Shown here piece by piece: positions 7,967-16,408 of a stretch of DNA of 20,090 nt. A model generated the notes under the pieces. It worked only from the letters and a program-made list of their open reading frames with translations. It was not told where the DNA came from and did no database searches. The DNA comes from Bdellovibrionales bacterium. Lineage in GTDB: Bacteria > Bdellovibrionota > Bdellovibrionia > Bdellovibrionales > UBA840. The position numbers and the translations under genes were made by a program. Positions within the stretch are counted from its first letter, which is position 1; each line of letters opens with the position of its first letter. The stretch lies in assembly GCA_020434605.1 (NCBI GenBank), contig JAGRAL010000026.1, positions 1 through 20,090 on the forward strand. Direction: 5' to 3'.

Positions 7967-8725
7967 TTGTTATTGGTAGATGCACACACTCATATACATA
8001 CCGGTAGTACGGATGCGATTGGCGATGCGTTGTCTAGAACGTCAAAGCTAATACTCTCTGGCGTCTCTCCAAGTGACTGGTCCAAGCAGCTGGCCCTTCA
8101 AAACCGCCATCCTGGCAAAGTATATACAAGTTTTGGCTTACATCCTTGGTATATCTCAGAGGCTAGTGAGTCACAGCTAGCAAAAGATTTTTTGCAGTTA
8201 GAAACGCTTATAGATAAAGCCCATCTAGTGGGTGAAACTGGGCTGGACGCACACAAAAAGTGGCATTCTAGTTTAAAGCTTCAGCGTGTATATTTAAATA
8301 AACATATTGATGTAGCAAACACGTTTAAAAAGCCCCTTGTCTTACATAACGTTCATGCATCAAAAGATATCTTAAATACTTTTAAAGAGAGTACTCCGCA
8401 GTACGGTGGCATGATTCACTCATTTAGAGGGACGGTATCTGAGATGGAAGACTTTATTAAGTGGGGCTTTTATATTTCGCTTGGCCCCAACGTTTTAAAG
8501 GCAAAATCAAAGTCATTTCTGTCAGTGTTACATAATCTTTCTTTGGAGCATCTACTCATTGAGTCAGACGACACTAAACACAGTAGAATATTATTAGATA
8601 TTATTGAGTTAGTTGCTAATTATAAAAAAATTAGCTGTGATAAGGTAATTGAGGCTAATTACAATAATTTTCATAAACTGCTAGGAGTGAATCATGGCAT
8701 GGATGCAGGTTCTAATGTTACTTAG
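7967..8725 (+). CDS. TatD-family metal-dependent hydrolase
   Basis: Predicted amidohydrolase-superfamily TIM-barrel enzyme; TatD proteins are metal-dependent DNases or phosphoesterases. Metal-ligand blocks are all visible: DAHTHIH (HxH) at the N-terminus, GETGLD, LVLHNVHA, the MIHSFRG histidine and the late aspartate in LIESDDTKHS. Length, 252 aa, is near the family norm of about 260. Translation starts with TTG at 7967, directly after the TAA (7964-7966) of the preceding gene, with no own Shine-Dalgarno. The HxH motif must be near the N-terminus, so this start is well constrained and points to translational coupling. The 3' end overlaps the next gene by 32 bases. Confidence 0.88.
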   Translation: MLLVDAHTHIHTGSTDAIGDALSRTSKLILSGVSPSDWSKQLALQNRHPGKVYTSFGLHPWYISEASESQLAKDFLQLETLIDKAHLVGETGLDAHKKWHSSLKLQRVYLNKHIDVANTFKKPLVLHNVHASKDILNTFKESTPQYGGMIHSFRGTVSEMEDFIKWGFYISLGPNVLKAKSKSFLSVLHNLSLEHLLIESDDTKHSRILLDIIELVANYKKISCDKVIEANYNNFHKLLGVNHGMDAGSNVT

Positions 8726-9545
8726 TTTTTCACTAGAAATACATGGACACCGTGGAGCAAGAGCTAGATATCCAGAGAATACTTTGCCTGCATTTAACTA
8801 TGCTCTACTAAATGGGGCTGATTACGTTGAGTTAGATACCCATATGACTAAGGATGGATATATAGTTGTAAATCATGACTTGTCAGTGAATAAAAAACTA
8901 TGCTTAACAGAAGCAGGAGAAACTATACGTAAAAGTATAACGATTCTTAATACAGACTTAAAGGATCTACAAACATATGATTGTGGTTCTGTTAGATCTA
9001 GAGACTTTCCAAATCAACTTCAAGTTCCAGGTACTAAAATACCAAGTCTTGCTGAGGTTATCGTATTGTTTAAATCACACCTAGTTGTTAATCCAAACTT
9101 AAAATTAAATATCGAAATCAAGTATGAGGATAGTCCTGATTATCCTGACATGTCTTTTTATGTGGGGGAGATTGTAAATTTGGTACGCGGCTTTGAAATC
9201 GAGGACAATGTTATTTATCAATCCTTTAGTAAAGACGTTGTCTCTAAAGTAAAAGAAATAGATCCATCATCTACTGTTTATTTTTTATTTTCTAGCGTAT
9301 TTACAAATTACGAAGCTGTTTTAAAAGAGACTAATGCGGATGGTATTTCTGCAGCTTATAAAACTGTAAATCAAAAAATGGTAAACAAGGTTAGAGACTT
9401 AGGAAAGAAAATACTGTCTTGGACTGTGAATGATAAAAAGCAGTGGAAAAAGCTAATAGAACTTGGGATTGATGGGATAATTACGGATGATCCTGAGGAG
9501 TTATTTAAATACAGAAAAGAGGTGAGTGAGTCTCACCTCTTCTGA
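8694..9545 (+). CDS. Glycerophosphodiester phosphodiesterase family protein
   Basis: GDPD-family TIM-barrel enzyme, predicted to hydrolyse deacylated phospholipids (glycerophosphodiesters) to glycerol 3-phosphate and an alcohol. Family motifs are complete: HGHRGARARYPENTLPAF (residues 17-34), the ELD acidic pair in GADYVELDTHMTKDG, the second catalytic His in VVNHDLSV, LNIEIKY, and the late SWTVND with GIDGIITDDPEEL. Length is 283 aa. The N-terminus (MAWMQVLMLLSFSLEI) is hydrophobic, but the catalytic HRG follows at once with no room for a cleavage site, so export is doubtful. Shine-Dalgarno AGGAG (8683-8687), 6 bases before the ATG, fixes the start inside the end of the TatD gene in another frame. 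It converges on the next gene with only 5 bases between stops. Confidence 0.92.
   Translation: MAWMQVLMLLSFSLEIHGHRGARARYPENTLPAFNYALLNGADYVELDTHMTKDGYIVVNHDLSVNKKLCLTEAGETIRKSITILNTDLKDLQTYDCGSVRSRDFPNQLQVPGTKIPSLAEVIVLFKSHLVVNPNLKLNIEIKYEDSPDYPDMSFYVGEIVNLVRGFEIEDNVIYQSFSKDVVSKVKEIDPSSTVYFLFSSVFTNYEAVLKETNADGISAAYKTVNQKMVNKVRDLGKKILSWTVNDKKQWKKLIELGIDGIITDDPEELFKYRKEVSESHLF
9517..9541. terminator. Shared terminator hairpin between convergent genes
   Basis: A 10-bp perfect stem (AAGAGGTGAG at 9517-9526, CTCACCTCTT at 9532-9541) with a 5-base loop lies inside the last codons of the glycerophosphodiesterase. Read on the minus strand it is followed by TTTTCTGTATTT, a reasonable U-tract, so it should mainly end the 878-aa gene. 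On the plus strand the tail CTGATTGATTTA is weak. Confidence 0.65.
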
Positions 9546-9550
9546 TTGAT

Positions 9551-12187
9551 TTACTTGATTGTAAATTTAGACTCTAAAACTTCTGTAACAAAATTACCAT
9601 TTTGGTCAATAACCTGAACTGCTACTACGTAGTCTTTGCCCTTATTTAGTTTTAGCTCATTGCCGTTTGGTATTTCAAAAACATAAGAGTATGCTTTGTT
9701 TGCCACAACACTTCTTGAGCTGGCATCTACTGGATGTAAAGCAGCTGTAGATAAATCCATTACAGCTTTATCAGCCTTTGCAAATCGGTACTCTCTAATA
9801 GTGGCCACTGCTTTGTAGCTACTATCAAAGTTTACATTTGAGTTAATCTTAACGAATACATTTGGATACTCTAGGGTTCTATCTGAAGCTCTAATGTAAG
9901 CACCTTTTGCCTGTAAACGTCTTTCGCCTTCATTGATCTGAGTAAAATCGAAGTCATTTGCTAGTCTTACACGTTGAAGTATGTTGGTACGGTCGTAGTT
10001 AAGACGTAGTGGAAAGTCTAAACCAGAGCCATCAACTACAAGCTCAATACCTAGGTCACCACTAGTTAGTAAACCATCGATAGATTTAAAAGTTGCTTGG
10101 CCATCATTGGTGCTTTCAATGGTTGCTAGCTGAAGTATTAAAAGTGGTACGTAGGCTCTAAAGTAGCGATTCTTGAAAAAAGTGTTTAATATAGAAAGTC
10201 TTTCTGATGAATCACGCGCCTGTGAAATTTCCATGAAGTTAGCATAAATGTTTTGGGCCATATGACTTAGTTTAAAACATGAAACTTTATCGCTTAAACT
10301 GAAGATTAACTCATTGCTATCAGCAACTAGATCTCTACACTCATTAGGAAACCTTAAATTTGTAGCTCTTGGGTTTACTATGTCTGACCAGTTAGAGTAC
10401 TTATCGCCCAATAATAATTTACCAATAAGGTATTTAATATTGTTAGCATTCTCTGGATTATCAAAAATTGCATTAGTAACTTCTGTAGAAACTGATAGGC
10501 GTAAAGCATAGTATTGAGAGTCGCGACGATCTTTTTTGCTAGTTAGTCTCTCGTTTAATACTTTTACGATGTTTTTCATAGCTACGCTATTACCTACTAA
10601 GTCATTGCTAGCCATAGCCATCTTTAAAAAGCTGATATAGCTCTCATTTTCAAACTTAGTCGTGTATTGATCGCTAAATAGGTATTCAAAAGCTAATTCT
10701 GCTTTCGGGCTAGATACGTTGTCTAGGCGTACATATGACTTTAGTTGTCTGTTAACAGTTTTGTTTTCTTTCATGTTTTTAAAGCCAACACGCACTCTAC
10801 TGCGAGTGATTTTTCCCGTGTTGCCGATAAACTCAGTAACTTCACCGCCATCCACAGGTGTATTAACAATCTTCTCTAGTTTCTTAAATGTTTTAGAGTA
10901 ATATCCCGCTACTAAAAATTCTGCGCGAAATTTGTTATCAATGTTCGTTATAGGAGTAGATTTATCTTTTGTGAAAATCATAAACTCAGGGTTCTGAATC
11001 GAGCTGATGTCATGGATAGCCCCTGGTAACTTTGTTAAGTCTTTTGAAAACCATCGTCTTGCAAATATGTCATTGAAGGCGTCGATATGGTTTTGCTTTG
11101 ATAAATCAAACTTATAACCAAACTCTTTCATTTCGTAGTTATAAGCATGGCGATCCCACTTTATAGGTTCAAAGCCAGTGCTAAAAAGTTCAATGCTAGC
11201 AGAGAACTCGCGTCCTTTTCTTACTTCTAAAATTGATTTAGCGATAACTTCTGTTGGGCTAACTTTTTTGAAAGCAGAGTGGATAATGATAGTATACGCT
11301 TTAGCGAAGTATTCTACTTGAGCTAAATCCTTTTTTAACTTTATACCGGCAGGTAAAATTCTGATAGAAACACTGTGAGTAAGTATTTCGCCTACTTGTA
11401 CCGATTTGGAGTCACGAATCTTTTCGGCACTTAGTCTAAAAAACTCAGCATCTAATCGTAGAGGATCAAGTACGTTTTCTAAGAAAATTTTTGTTTTTTC
11501 TTCATCAGCAAAATAGTCACTACCTTTTCTAAAGATTTCTTCGGCGGCATCAACAACTTTATTAAATGAACGTAGTAGAGAGCCAGATTTGTTTTTAAAG
11601 AAACCAGATGTATCTTTATTATTTTCAACACGTACACCAACTTCTGATAAGTTTTCTTCTGATGAACGACGAGCGCGGTAGGCTTCTAAACTGTCTACTT
11701 CGTAGATTCGTTTTACTGCGATACCTGCATATACGTTTAGCGGTTGAATGCGTACAACAGGGGCTGTTTTGATCTCAGATTCAAATTGCAATTCATGCTT
11801 TGCCTCATCAATAACGGTATAAACAGACTTTAAAGGAGATAGCGGCATACCATTGCGATCGATATCGCCAAGGTTAGTTGCGTATACACGGCGATCAATA
11901 TTCATTTTTGCTTTTAGGCCAATCTGAGCTGGGTTACCATCAACATCAAACTTATGCTTAACTAAGCTAGCACTAAGACTTAGGTCTCCTACAGCCCCTA
12001 ATATTTCGTCTACAAGATTGCGTTGTTCCTTAAAGCCTAGGTCTGTTAGCTGGTTTACCCCTTGATCTATCGAAATATAGTCAGGGCTATCTAGGTCATT
12101 AGGGCTGATGTTTTGTGCGCTAATAAGCGTAGCATCAGCTAATACGTAAATAGGTAGTAATAGGATCGCAGTGATTATGCGTAACAT
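9551..12187 (-). CDS. Large exported protein of unknown function
   Basis: Protein of 878 aa; I do not recognise the family. The start is set at 12187 because GGAGAAGAC stands directly before that ATG and the next residues form a signal peptide (MLRIITAILLLPIYVLADA, cleavage near residue 19); 31 extra upstream codons are open but lack such a site. No transmembrane helix, lipobox or repeat array is evident after the signal, so a soluble periplasmic or secreted protein is inferred. The N-terminal half is mixed and charged, with beta-prone stretches. A helical middle (about 480-600) includes SPKAELAFEYLFSD. The C-terminal about 160 residues look beta-rich, ending with an Fn3/Ig-like pattern (SYVFEIPNGNELKLNKGKDY, then VVAVQVIDQNGNFV). 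It is convergent with the glycerophosphodiesterase and divergent from the M16 pair across 159 bases. Confidence 0.75.
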   Translation of the reverse strand: MLRIITAILLLPIYVLADATLISAQNISPNDLDSPDYISIDQGVNQLTDLGFKEQRNLVDEILGAVGDLSLSASLVKHKFDVDGNPAQIGLKAKMNIDRRVYATNLGDIDRNGMPLSPLKSVYTVIDEAKHELQFESEIKTAPVVRIQPLNVYAGIAVKRIYEVDSLEAYRARRSSEENLSEVGVRVENNKDTSGFFKNKSGSLLRSFNKVVDAAEEIFRKGSDYFADEEKTKIFLENVLDPLRLDAEFFRLSAEKIRDSKSVQVGEILTHSVSIRILPAGIKLKKDLAQVEYFAKAYTIIIHSAFKKVSPTEVIAKSILEVRKGREFSASIELFSTGFEPIKWDRHAYNYEMKEFGYKFDLSKQNHIDAFNDIFARRWFSKDLTKLPGAIHDISSIQNPEFMIFTKDKSTPITNIDNKFRAEFLVAGYYSKTFKKLEKIVNTPVDGGEVTEFIGNTGKITRSRVRVGFKNMKENKTVNRQLKSYVRLDNVSSPKAELAFEYLFSDQYTTKFENESYISFLKMAMASNDLVGNSVAMKNIVKVLNERLTSKKDRRDSQYYALRLSVSTEVTNAIFDNPENANNIKYLIGKLLLGDKYSNWSDIVNPRATNLRFPNECRDLVADSNELIFSLSDKVSCFKLSHMAQNIYANFMEISQARDSSERLSILNTFFKNRYFRAYVPLLILQLATIESTNDGQATFKSIDGLLTSGDLGIELVVDGSGLDFPLRLNYDRTNILQRVRLANDFDFTQINEGERRLQAKGAYIRASDRTLEYPNVFVKINSNVNFDSSYKAVATIREYRFAKADKAVMDLSTAALHPVDASSRSVVANKAYSYVFEIPNGNELKLNKGKDYVVAVQVIDQNGNFVTEVLESKFTIK

Positions 12188-12295
12188 GTCTTCTCCTGTA
12201 GAATTAGTAAAATAGTGCTTTTGTATTGCCCAATTATCTTGCACGCAACTTATAACGAAAATGTACAAACTTAAAGACAATTTTCAGAGATTCAC

Positions 12296-12324
12296 TTGAT
12301 CCTTACAATGAATGGGATTGTAAT
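12296..12324 (+). promoter_or_regulatory. Putative promoter with internal inverted repeat, upstream of the M16 pair
   Basis: TTGATC (12296-12301) and TGTAAT (12319-12324) are spaced by 17 bases, 22 bases before the M16 start codon. A 7-7-7 inverted repeat (TTACAAT 12303-12309, ATTGTAA 12317-12323) occupies the spacer and most of the -10, where a bound repressor would block polymerase. Consensus-based call, no direct evidence. Confidence 0.35.
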
Positions 12325-12346
12325 GAAATAAATATAGGAGCCACTC

Positions 12347-13642
12347 ATGATTTATACACTTTTATTTGTATCCAGTTTGATTTTCGCTAGAGATTTTCCT
12401 GTAGAGCTTAGGGAACAAGTGGGTATTTATCACTACAGTCTTGATAATGGCTTAGACTTGTATGTAACAAAAAATCCAAAGGCCCCAGTAGTTTCGATCT
12501 TTCATTGGGTTAGGGCTGGAAGTTTAAATGAAAAAAAAGGAATAACAGGCATAGCGCATCTTTTTGAACACATGATGTTTAGACCAGTTCATAAGGGCGA
12601 AAAAGGATTTTTTGACAAGATAACTGCCTTGGGTGGTAGTGCAAATGCCAATACGAGATATATGGCAACGGTATACACAACAAGTGTACCCGCAAATAAT
12701 TTAGAAGGTTTACTTAAAATCGAATCTGATCGATTCATGAATTTAAAAGTTACAGATGAACTATTGGATGTAGAAAGAAAAGCAGTGTGGTCAGAGTATT
12801 CGACGAAGTTTGATACAAATCCCGTTATTGATATTTGGGGAAAAATATATGAAGCAGGTTTTCCGGGGCATCCTTACGAGTGGACAGTGATTGGCTATAG
12901 ACAGGACTTAGAAAAAATTAAGGCTAAGGATTGTAACGCGTTTTTTGATAGATATTATCGACCTAATAATACGGGGCTATTTATCAGTGGTGATATCGAA
13001 CCAAGTAAGGTCTATGCCCTAGTTAAAAAGTATTATGCAGGGTGGAAAAGGGGAGAAGATAGCTCTTTACCTAAAGAATTTCAAAAAAATACTAAGTTTA
13101 CTAGTGTTACAGGCCGTATCCCTTCTCCATCAAAGCAAGTCTTGCTAGGTTTTAGAACAAAGGATGAGGATAAACACTCATTGGAATACATGTTTATAAA
13201 TCACCTATTGTTTGGTTCTAGTCATTCGCTATCAGATAGACGAATTAAGCAAAATGCCAAGCTTGCAAGCGCTGTATCAGACTTTAATTATGACTACGAC
13301 AGTGGTTTAGTTAAAGGCTTTTTTGTGCTTTTACCTAAAGCAACCCTCTCAAAATTAACAGCTGAAGTTTTAAAACTCAAATCTGATATTGAAGCAATGG
13401 ATGAGAAGAATTTCTCAGCTTATAAACAAGAGTTTATAACCTCGTTATTAGAGGGAACATTACGAAATGACTCTCTAAATGAAGCCATTGCGCTTAGTTG
13501 GGGAAAGTACAAAGATTTAAATATATTTTTGGACTGGGACGAAAAAGTTAGAGCTCTTAAAAAAGAATCTATAGTTAATTTATTAAATAAATTCTACAAC
13601 AAAGACAATATGATTGTCGTTACAACGAAGGCTAAGGAGTAG
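12347..13642 (+). CDS. M16-family zinc metalloprotease, catalytic subunit
   Basis: Predicted exported inverzincin. A short signal sequence (MIYTLLFVSSLIFA, cleavage near residue 14) precedes the M16 catalytic fold. The inverted zinc motif HxxEH is HLFEH at residues 71-75. The downstream zinc glutamate is E150 in DVERKAVWSE, with the usual companion E143 seven residues earlier. GGSANANTRYMATVY is the conserved strand region, and PNNTGLFISGDIEPSKV marks the link to the second M16 lobe. Length, 431 aa, equals one half-size M16B subunit (about 420-450), so it should need a partner half. AGGAG stands before the ATG. It runs directly into the second M16 gene. Substrate is unknown; periplasmic peptide or protein turnover is inferred. 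Confidence 0.92.
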   Translation: MIYTLLFVSSLIFARDFPVELREQVGIYHYSLDNGLDLYVTKNPKAPVVSIFHWVRAGSLNEKKGITGIAHLFEHMMFRPVHKGEKGFFDKITALGGSANANTRYMATVYTTSVPANNLEGLLKIESDRFMNLKVTDELLDVERKAVWSEYSTKFDTNPVIDIWGKIYEAGFPGHPYEWTVIGYRQDLEKIKAKDCNAFFDRYYRPNNTGLFISGDIEPSKVYALVKKYYAGWKRGEDSSLPKEFQKNTKFTSVTGRIPSPSKQVLLGFRTKDEDKHSLEYMFINHLLFGSSHSLSDRRIKQNAKLASAVSDFNYDYDSGLVKGFFVLLPKATLSKLTAEVLKLKSDIEAMDEKNFSAYKQEFITSLLEGTLRNDSLNEAIALSWGKYKDLNIFLDWDEKVRALKKESIVNLLNKFYNKDNMIVVTTKAKE

Positions 13643-13644
13643 TT

Positions 13645-14988
13645 ATGCGTGTTTTAATTGGTTTTATATTGCTAATCACTTCGTGTTCGACTCTTCATAC
13701 TTCAAACCTGTCTAACGGTACCCCGCTGTCTAGTCATATGGATAAGGGGCTCCCTAGACAAATACTAACTTTGCAGTTTTCTGGGTTAGTAAACCAGTTG
13801 GCCCGCGATGAGCAGGCCTTCTTTCCGGTTATCTCTAAAGTCTTTGATACTGGCCCTACAGGAATGACAGAAGAAGAATACAAGCAAAAACTATTTTTAC
13901 TAAACGCTAGTATTTCATTTAACCCAGCCTACAGAACCTTTGATGTAAGTATAGTGAGCCCACCTCAACATTTTGAGGAAACACTTAACTTAGCATTTCA
14001 GGTTTTAAGATCTCCTAAGTTAGATCCTAAAAATGTTACCGAAGCTATATTAAATACAAAATCAAATTTGCAGTCGTCATTTAGCTCGATGCGCACAGGA
14101 TTGATGTACCATGCATTTAAGGATTATTTTAAAAATGATTCGCTATCACTAAATGGTACTACTAGTCCAAAAGACGTTAGCAAAATGAATAAAAGCAATG
14201 TGGTAAGTCTTTATAAAAAGATTTTTACTTTAGAGCATGTTCGCGCCTATAGTGTCGGTCCTATTGAAGCTTCTTCGGTAGCTAGTTCTTTGAATGCAAT
14301 GTTAACTAAGTACCAGGTTCCAACATATACTCCATATGTATTCAATAAAGAAATTGCTAGTCCAAGTCCGAAAGTCCAAATTATCCACCGCCCAAATGTA
14401 ACAGATCATCAGGTGCTATTTTTATTTCATCACAAGTTTGATATTGGTGGCAAAGAAGGTGTGGTCGCACAAACGATGTTTGATTATTTTGGCGGGGGAT
14501 TAACTGGTAAGTTAGGTATGATTTTAAGGGAAGAGCGCGGGCTAACTTACCATGCCAGCGCCAACTACGGTAGGTATTTACCGTCATGGTATATTTATAG
14601 CTTTGCCGGTAGTAAGCAGTTAGAGTCACTGTTAAAAGGGATTGTAGAAGTTAAAAAATTAACAGAAGAATCTAAGGTCACTACGCAAGAACTGTATAAT
14701 ATTAAGTCTTCTTTAGTGGCTGACTTTAAACAATCTTATGAGCTTCCTATGGATGATCTTGGGCTTGAAGCGTATGCTGACCTCTTTAGCTTTAGTGTAC
14801 GAAGTTTAAGGAACTTTCCTGATGAGGTTATGACTGTATCTACTTCGGATTTAGAGTCGTATAAGGCTTCAATCCTATCAAACAAAGACTTTGCCCTTTA
14901 TATCATGGGGGACAAAAATGTTATAATCCCTATACTTCAAAGACTTGGGTACAAGAAGGTAGAGGTCATTAACGAGACGAACCTATAA
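13645..14988 (+). CDS. M16-family protease-like lipoprotein, non-catalytic partner
   Basis: Second M16 half (447 aa) lacking HxxEH: the equivalent region around residues 55-75 reads LARDEQAFFPVISKVFDTGP. It has a lipoprotein signal, MRVLIGFILLITSC with lipobox ITSC and C14 as the modified cysteine, so it is probably membrane-anchored. It keeps the C-terminal Arg/Tyr substrate-binding motif of M16B partner subunits, ILREERGLTYHASANYGRY. This matches the known arrangement in which a catalytic and an R/Y subunit form a heterodimer around a closed chamber. The ATG is 2 bases after the upstream TAG, and its Shine-Dalgarno AAGGAG (13634-13639) abuts that stop, so expression is probably coupled. Its own signal sequence rules out a frameshifted single gene. 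Confidence 0.9.
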   Translation: MRVLIGFILLITSCSTLHTSNLSNGTPLSSHMDKGLPRQILTLQFSGLVNQLARDEQAFFPVISKVFDTGPTGMTEEEYKQKLFLLNASISFNPAYRTFDVSIVSPPQHFEETLNLAFQVLRSPKLDPKNVTEAILNTKSNLQSSFSSMRTGLMYHAFKDYFKNDSLSLNGTTSPKDVSKMNKSNVVSLYKKIFTLEHVRAYSVGPIEASSVASSLNAMLTKYQVPTYTPYVFNKEIASPSPKVQIIHRPNVTDHQVLFLFHHKFDIGGKEGVVAQTMFDYFGGGLTGKLGMILREERGLTYHASANYGRYLPSWYIYSFAGSKQLESLLKGIVEVKKLTEESKVTTQELYNIKSSLVADFKQSYELPMDDLGLEAYADLFSFSVRSLRNFPDEVMTVSTSDLESYKASILSNKDFALYIMGDKNVIIPILQRLGYKKVEVINETNL

Positions 14989-15015
14989 ACAAACTAGACA
15001 CTTGAGTGACAAAAA

Positions 15016-15048
15016 ACAGTAGCACCTTCTGGTGCTACTGTTATATTT
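15016..15048 (+). terminator. Intrinsic terminator after the M16 pair
   Basis: A perfect 11-bp stem, ACAGTAGCACC (15016-15026) and GGTGCTACTGT (15031-15041), with a TTCT tetraloop, is followed by TATATTT. It sits 28 bases after the stop of the second M16 gene. On the minus strand the hairpin is preceded and followed by an A/T tract too (TTTTTTGTCA), but no minus gene nearby needs it. Confidence 0.85.
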
Positions 15049-15097
15049 GATTTCAGCCGGTATACATTATGCTCTAAGATAACGTATTGGAGCTATT

Positions 15098-15490
15098 ATG
15101 TTATTAACGATATTACTTACAATTCAAGCCATGACTCTACATTCATTTGCGGCAAGCGATGATTATTTGGATAGAAATTTGGGTGCTTACTACAAATATG
15201 TAGAGGGTCAAGACGCCAGATATACACAATGGATGCACTTAGAGCGAGATCGTATTGTACAGCCGGCAAGTATTAACTATGATTCTATTGTTAATAAGAC
15301 TTATGGTATGCTCCAGCAGAATTTGACCTATACAGCTCCGGTATCACTTTTGATGCCTACATCTTACAGTATAGGGGTGACGCCTGAATCATTTTATACA
15401 AATGTTCCTGATCCATATCATGATGAGTACATCAGATATTATACCGAAAAGATCAATGCCCAGCTATTACAAAGCAGTGGATTGAATTAG
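15098..15490 (+). CDS. Small exported tyrosine-rich protein of unknown function
   Basis: 130-aa protein that I do not recognise. Residues 1-19 (MLLTILLTIQAMTLHSFAA) form a Sec signal peptide with an AxA-like FAA cleavage site. The mature part of about 111 residues holds 14 tyrosines and no cysteine, with mainly polar sequence and motifs such as AYYKYVEGQDARYTQW and DEYIRYYTEK; no repeat unit or membrane segment is seen. GGAG lies 8 bases before the ATG. A weak promoter (TTGATT at 15047, TATGCT about 15 bases further) may start from the tail of the preceding terminator, making it monocistronic. It converges on the LysR gene with 3 bases between stops. The signal peptide and Shine-Dalgarno support a real gene. 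Confidence 0.65.
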   Translation: MLLTILLTIQAMTLHSFAASDDYLDRNLGAYYKYVEGQDARYTQWMHLERDRIVQPASINYDSIVNKTYGMLQQNLTYTAPVSLLMPTSYSIGVTPESFYTNVPDPYHDEYIRYYTEKINAQLLQSSGLN

Positions 15491-15493
15491 TCG

Positions 15494-16381
15494 TTAAACA
15501 GCAGAGAAATTGTACGAGTCAATAATGCTTGAAATGATAGGGTTGTCGATTTCTCGTTGTTGACTGATCAACCAATACTCTTCGGTCACATCTTTTAACA
15601 TACCAATTTTATGCAAATGTTTATTTTTTACTAGCGCCCTAACTGAAAAGTCTGGAAGTGGCAAAAGCCCTAGCTCTTCAACTCCCATCGACTTTTGTAC
15701 ACTGGTATCTTGGGTTTCAGCTACTATTTGAGGATGAATATTGTTTAGGTGTAGGTAATGATCAATATCATGTCTTAGCTTAGAGTGTGAGGTTGGCAAA
15801 ATCATAGGTTGCGAGTTAAGGCTATCTGGAAAATTCTTTTTAAGAAATAAAAACTTTTTAGAGCCATATACTGAAACAGAGGTTTTGCCTAGGGATTTAG
15901 AAAAAATATTTTTATTATCACTCATACCTGAGTAGTTAGATATGATCATGTCGATTTGCATGCTAGCCATTTCACGTAATAACTCATCAACATTGCCCTC
16001 TAAGAGTCTGATCTTAACTTTAGTTTTTTTTCGGATAAAGTTTACTAAGTTTAAAATCAAAGATTTTGGTATGCTATCCAGAGCACCTATTTTTATCGTT
16101 GGGCTAGCACTAAAAATTTGATCTTTTAATATTGTTTGTAATTCAGTTCCTAGATTAAAAATTTGATTTGCATACTTTAATGTGATTTTACCTGCATCTG
16201 TTAAAAAAAGTCCTCGATTACGGCGTTCGAAAAGAGCACAACCTAATTGGTCTTCGAGAGTTTTTAACTGAGCGCTTAGAGCGGGTTGACCGATTAATAA
16301 TTTTGTTGAGGCCTTAGCGATACTTCCAGTTTGTGCAATTGTTTTAAAATACATTAGATGATGGTAGTTTAACCATGCCAT
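15494..16381 (-). CDS. LysR-family transcriptional regulator, NhaR-like
   Basis: 295-aa LysR-type regulator. The N-terminal winged helix-turn-helix (residues 1-65) contains NYHHLMYFKTIAQTGSIAKA, QPALSAQLKTLEDQLG, LFERRNRGLFLTDAGK, with the NYHHLxYF opening and LFxRxxRGL spacing characteristic of the NhaR branch. E. coli NhaR activates the Na+/H+ antiporter gene nhaA, but no antiporter gene is in this window, so the NhaR target should not be assumed. Residues about 90-295 form the periplasmic-binding-like effector domain, opening SPTIKIGALDSIPKSL. AAGGAG stands 7 bases before the ATG. It is divergent from the HPF-like gene, and a LysR-type site lies between them. Confidence 0.9.
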   Translation of the reverse strand: MAWLNYHHLMYFKTIAQTGSIAKASTKLLIGQPALSAQLKTLEDQLGCALFERRNRGLFLTDAGKITLKYANQIFNLGTELQTILKDQIFSASPTIKIGALDSIPKSLILNLVNFIRKKTKVKIRLLEGNVDELLREMASMQIDMIISNYSGMSDNKNIFSKSLGKTSVSVYGSKKFLFLKKNFPDSLNSQPMILPTSHSKLRHDIDHYLHLNNIHPQIVAETQDTSVQKSMGVEELGLLPLPDFSVRALVKNKHLHKIGMLKDVTEEYWLISQQREIDNPIISSIIDSYNFSAV

Positions 16382-16408
16382 ATGATGACTCCTTGATAGG
16401 ATAATATA

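Noticed and set aside
12188..12280. N-terminal extension of the 878-aa protein by 31 codons
   Set aside because: The upstream start has no Shine-Dalgarno, while GGAGAAGAC directly precedes the ATG at 12187, which opens a proper signal peptide.
13620..13660. Possible frameshift splitting one long M16 protease into two genes
   Set aside because: The second gene has its own Shine-Dalgarno, signal sequence and lipobox, and each half is full length for an M16B subunit.
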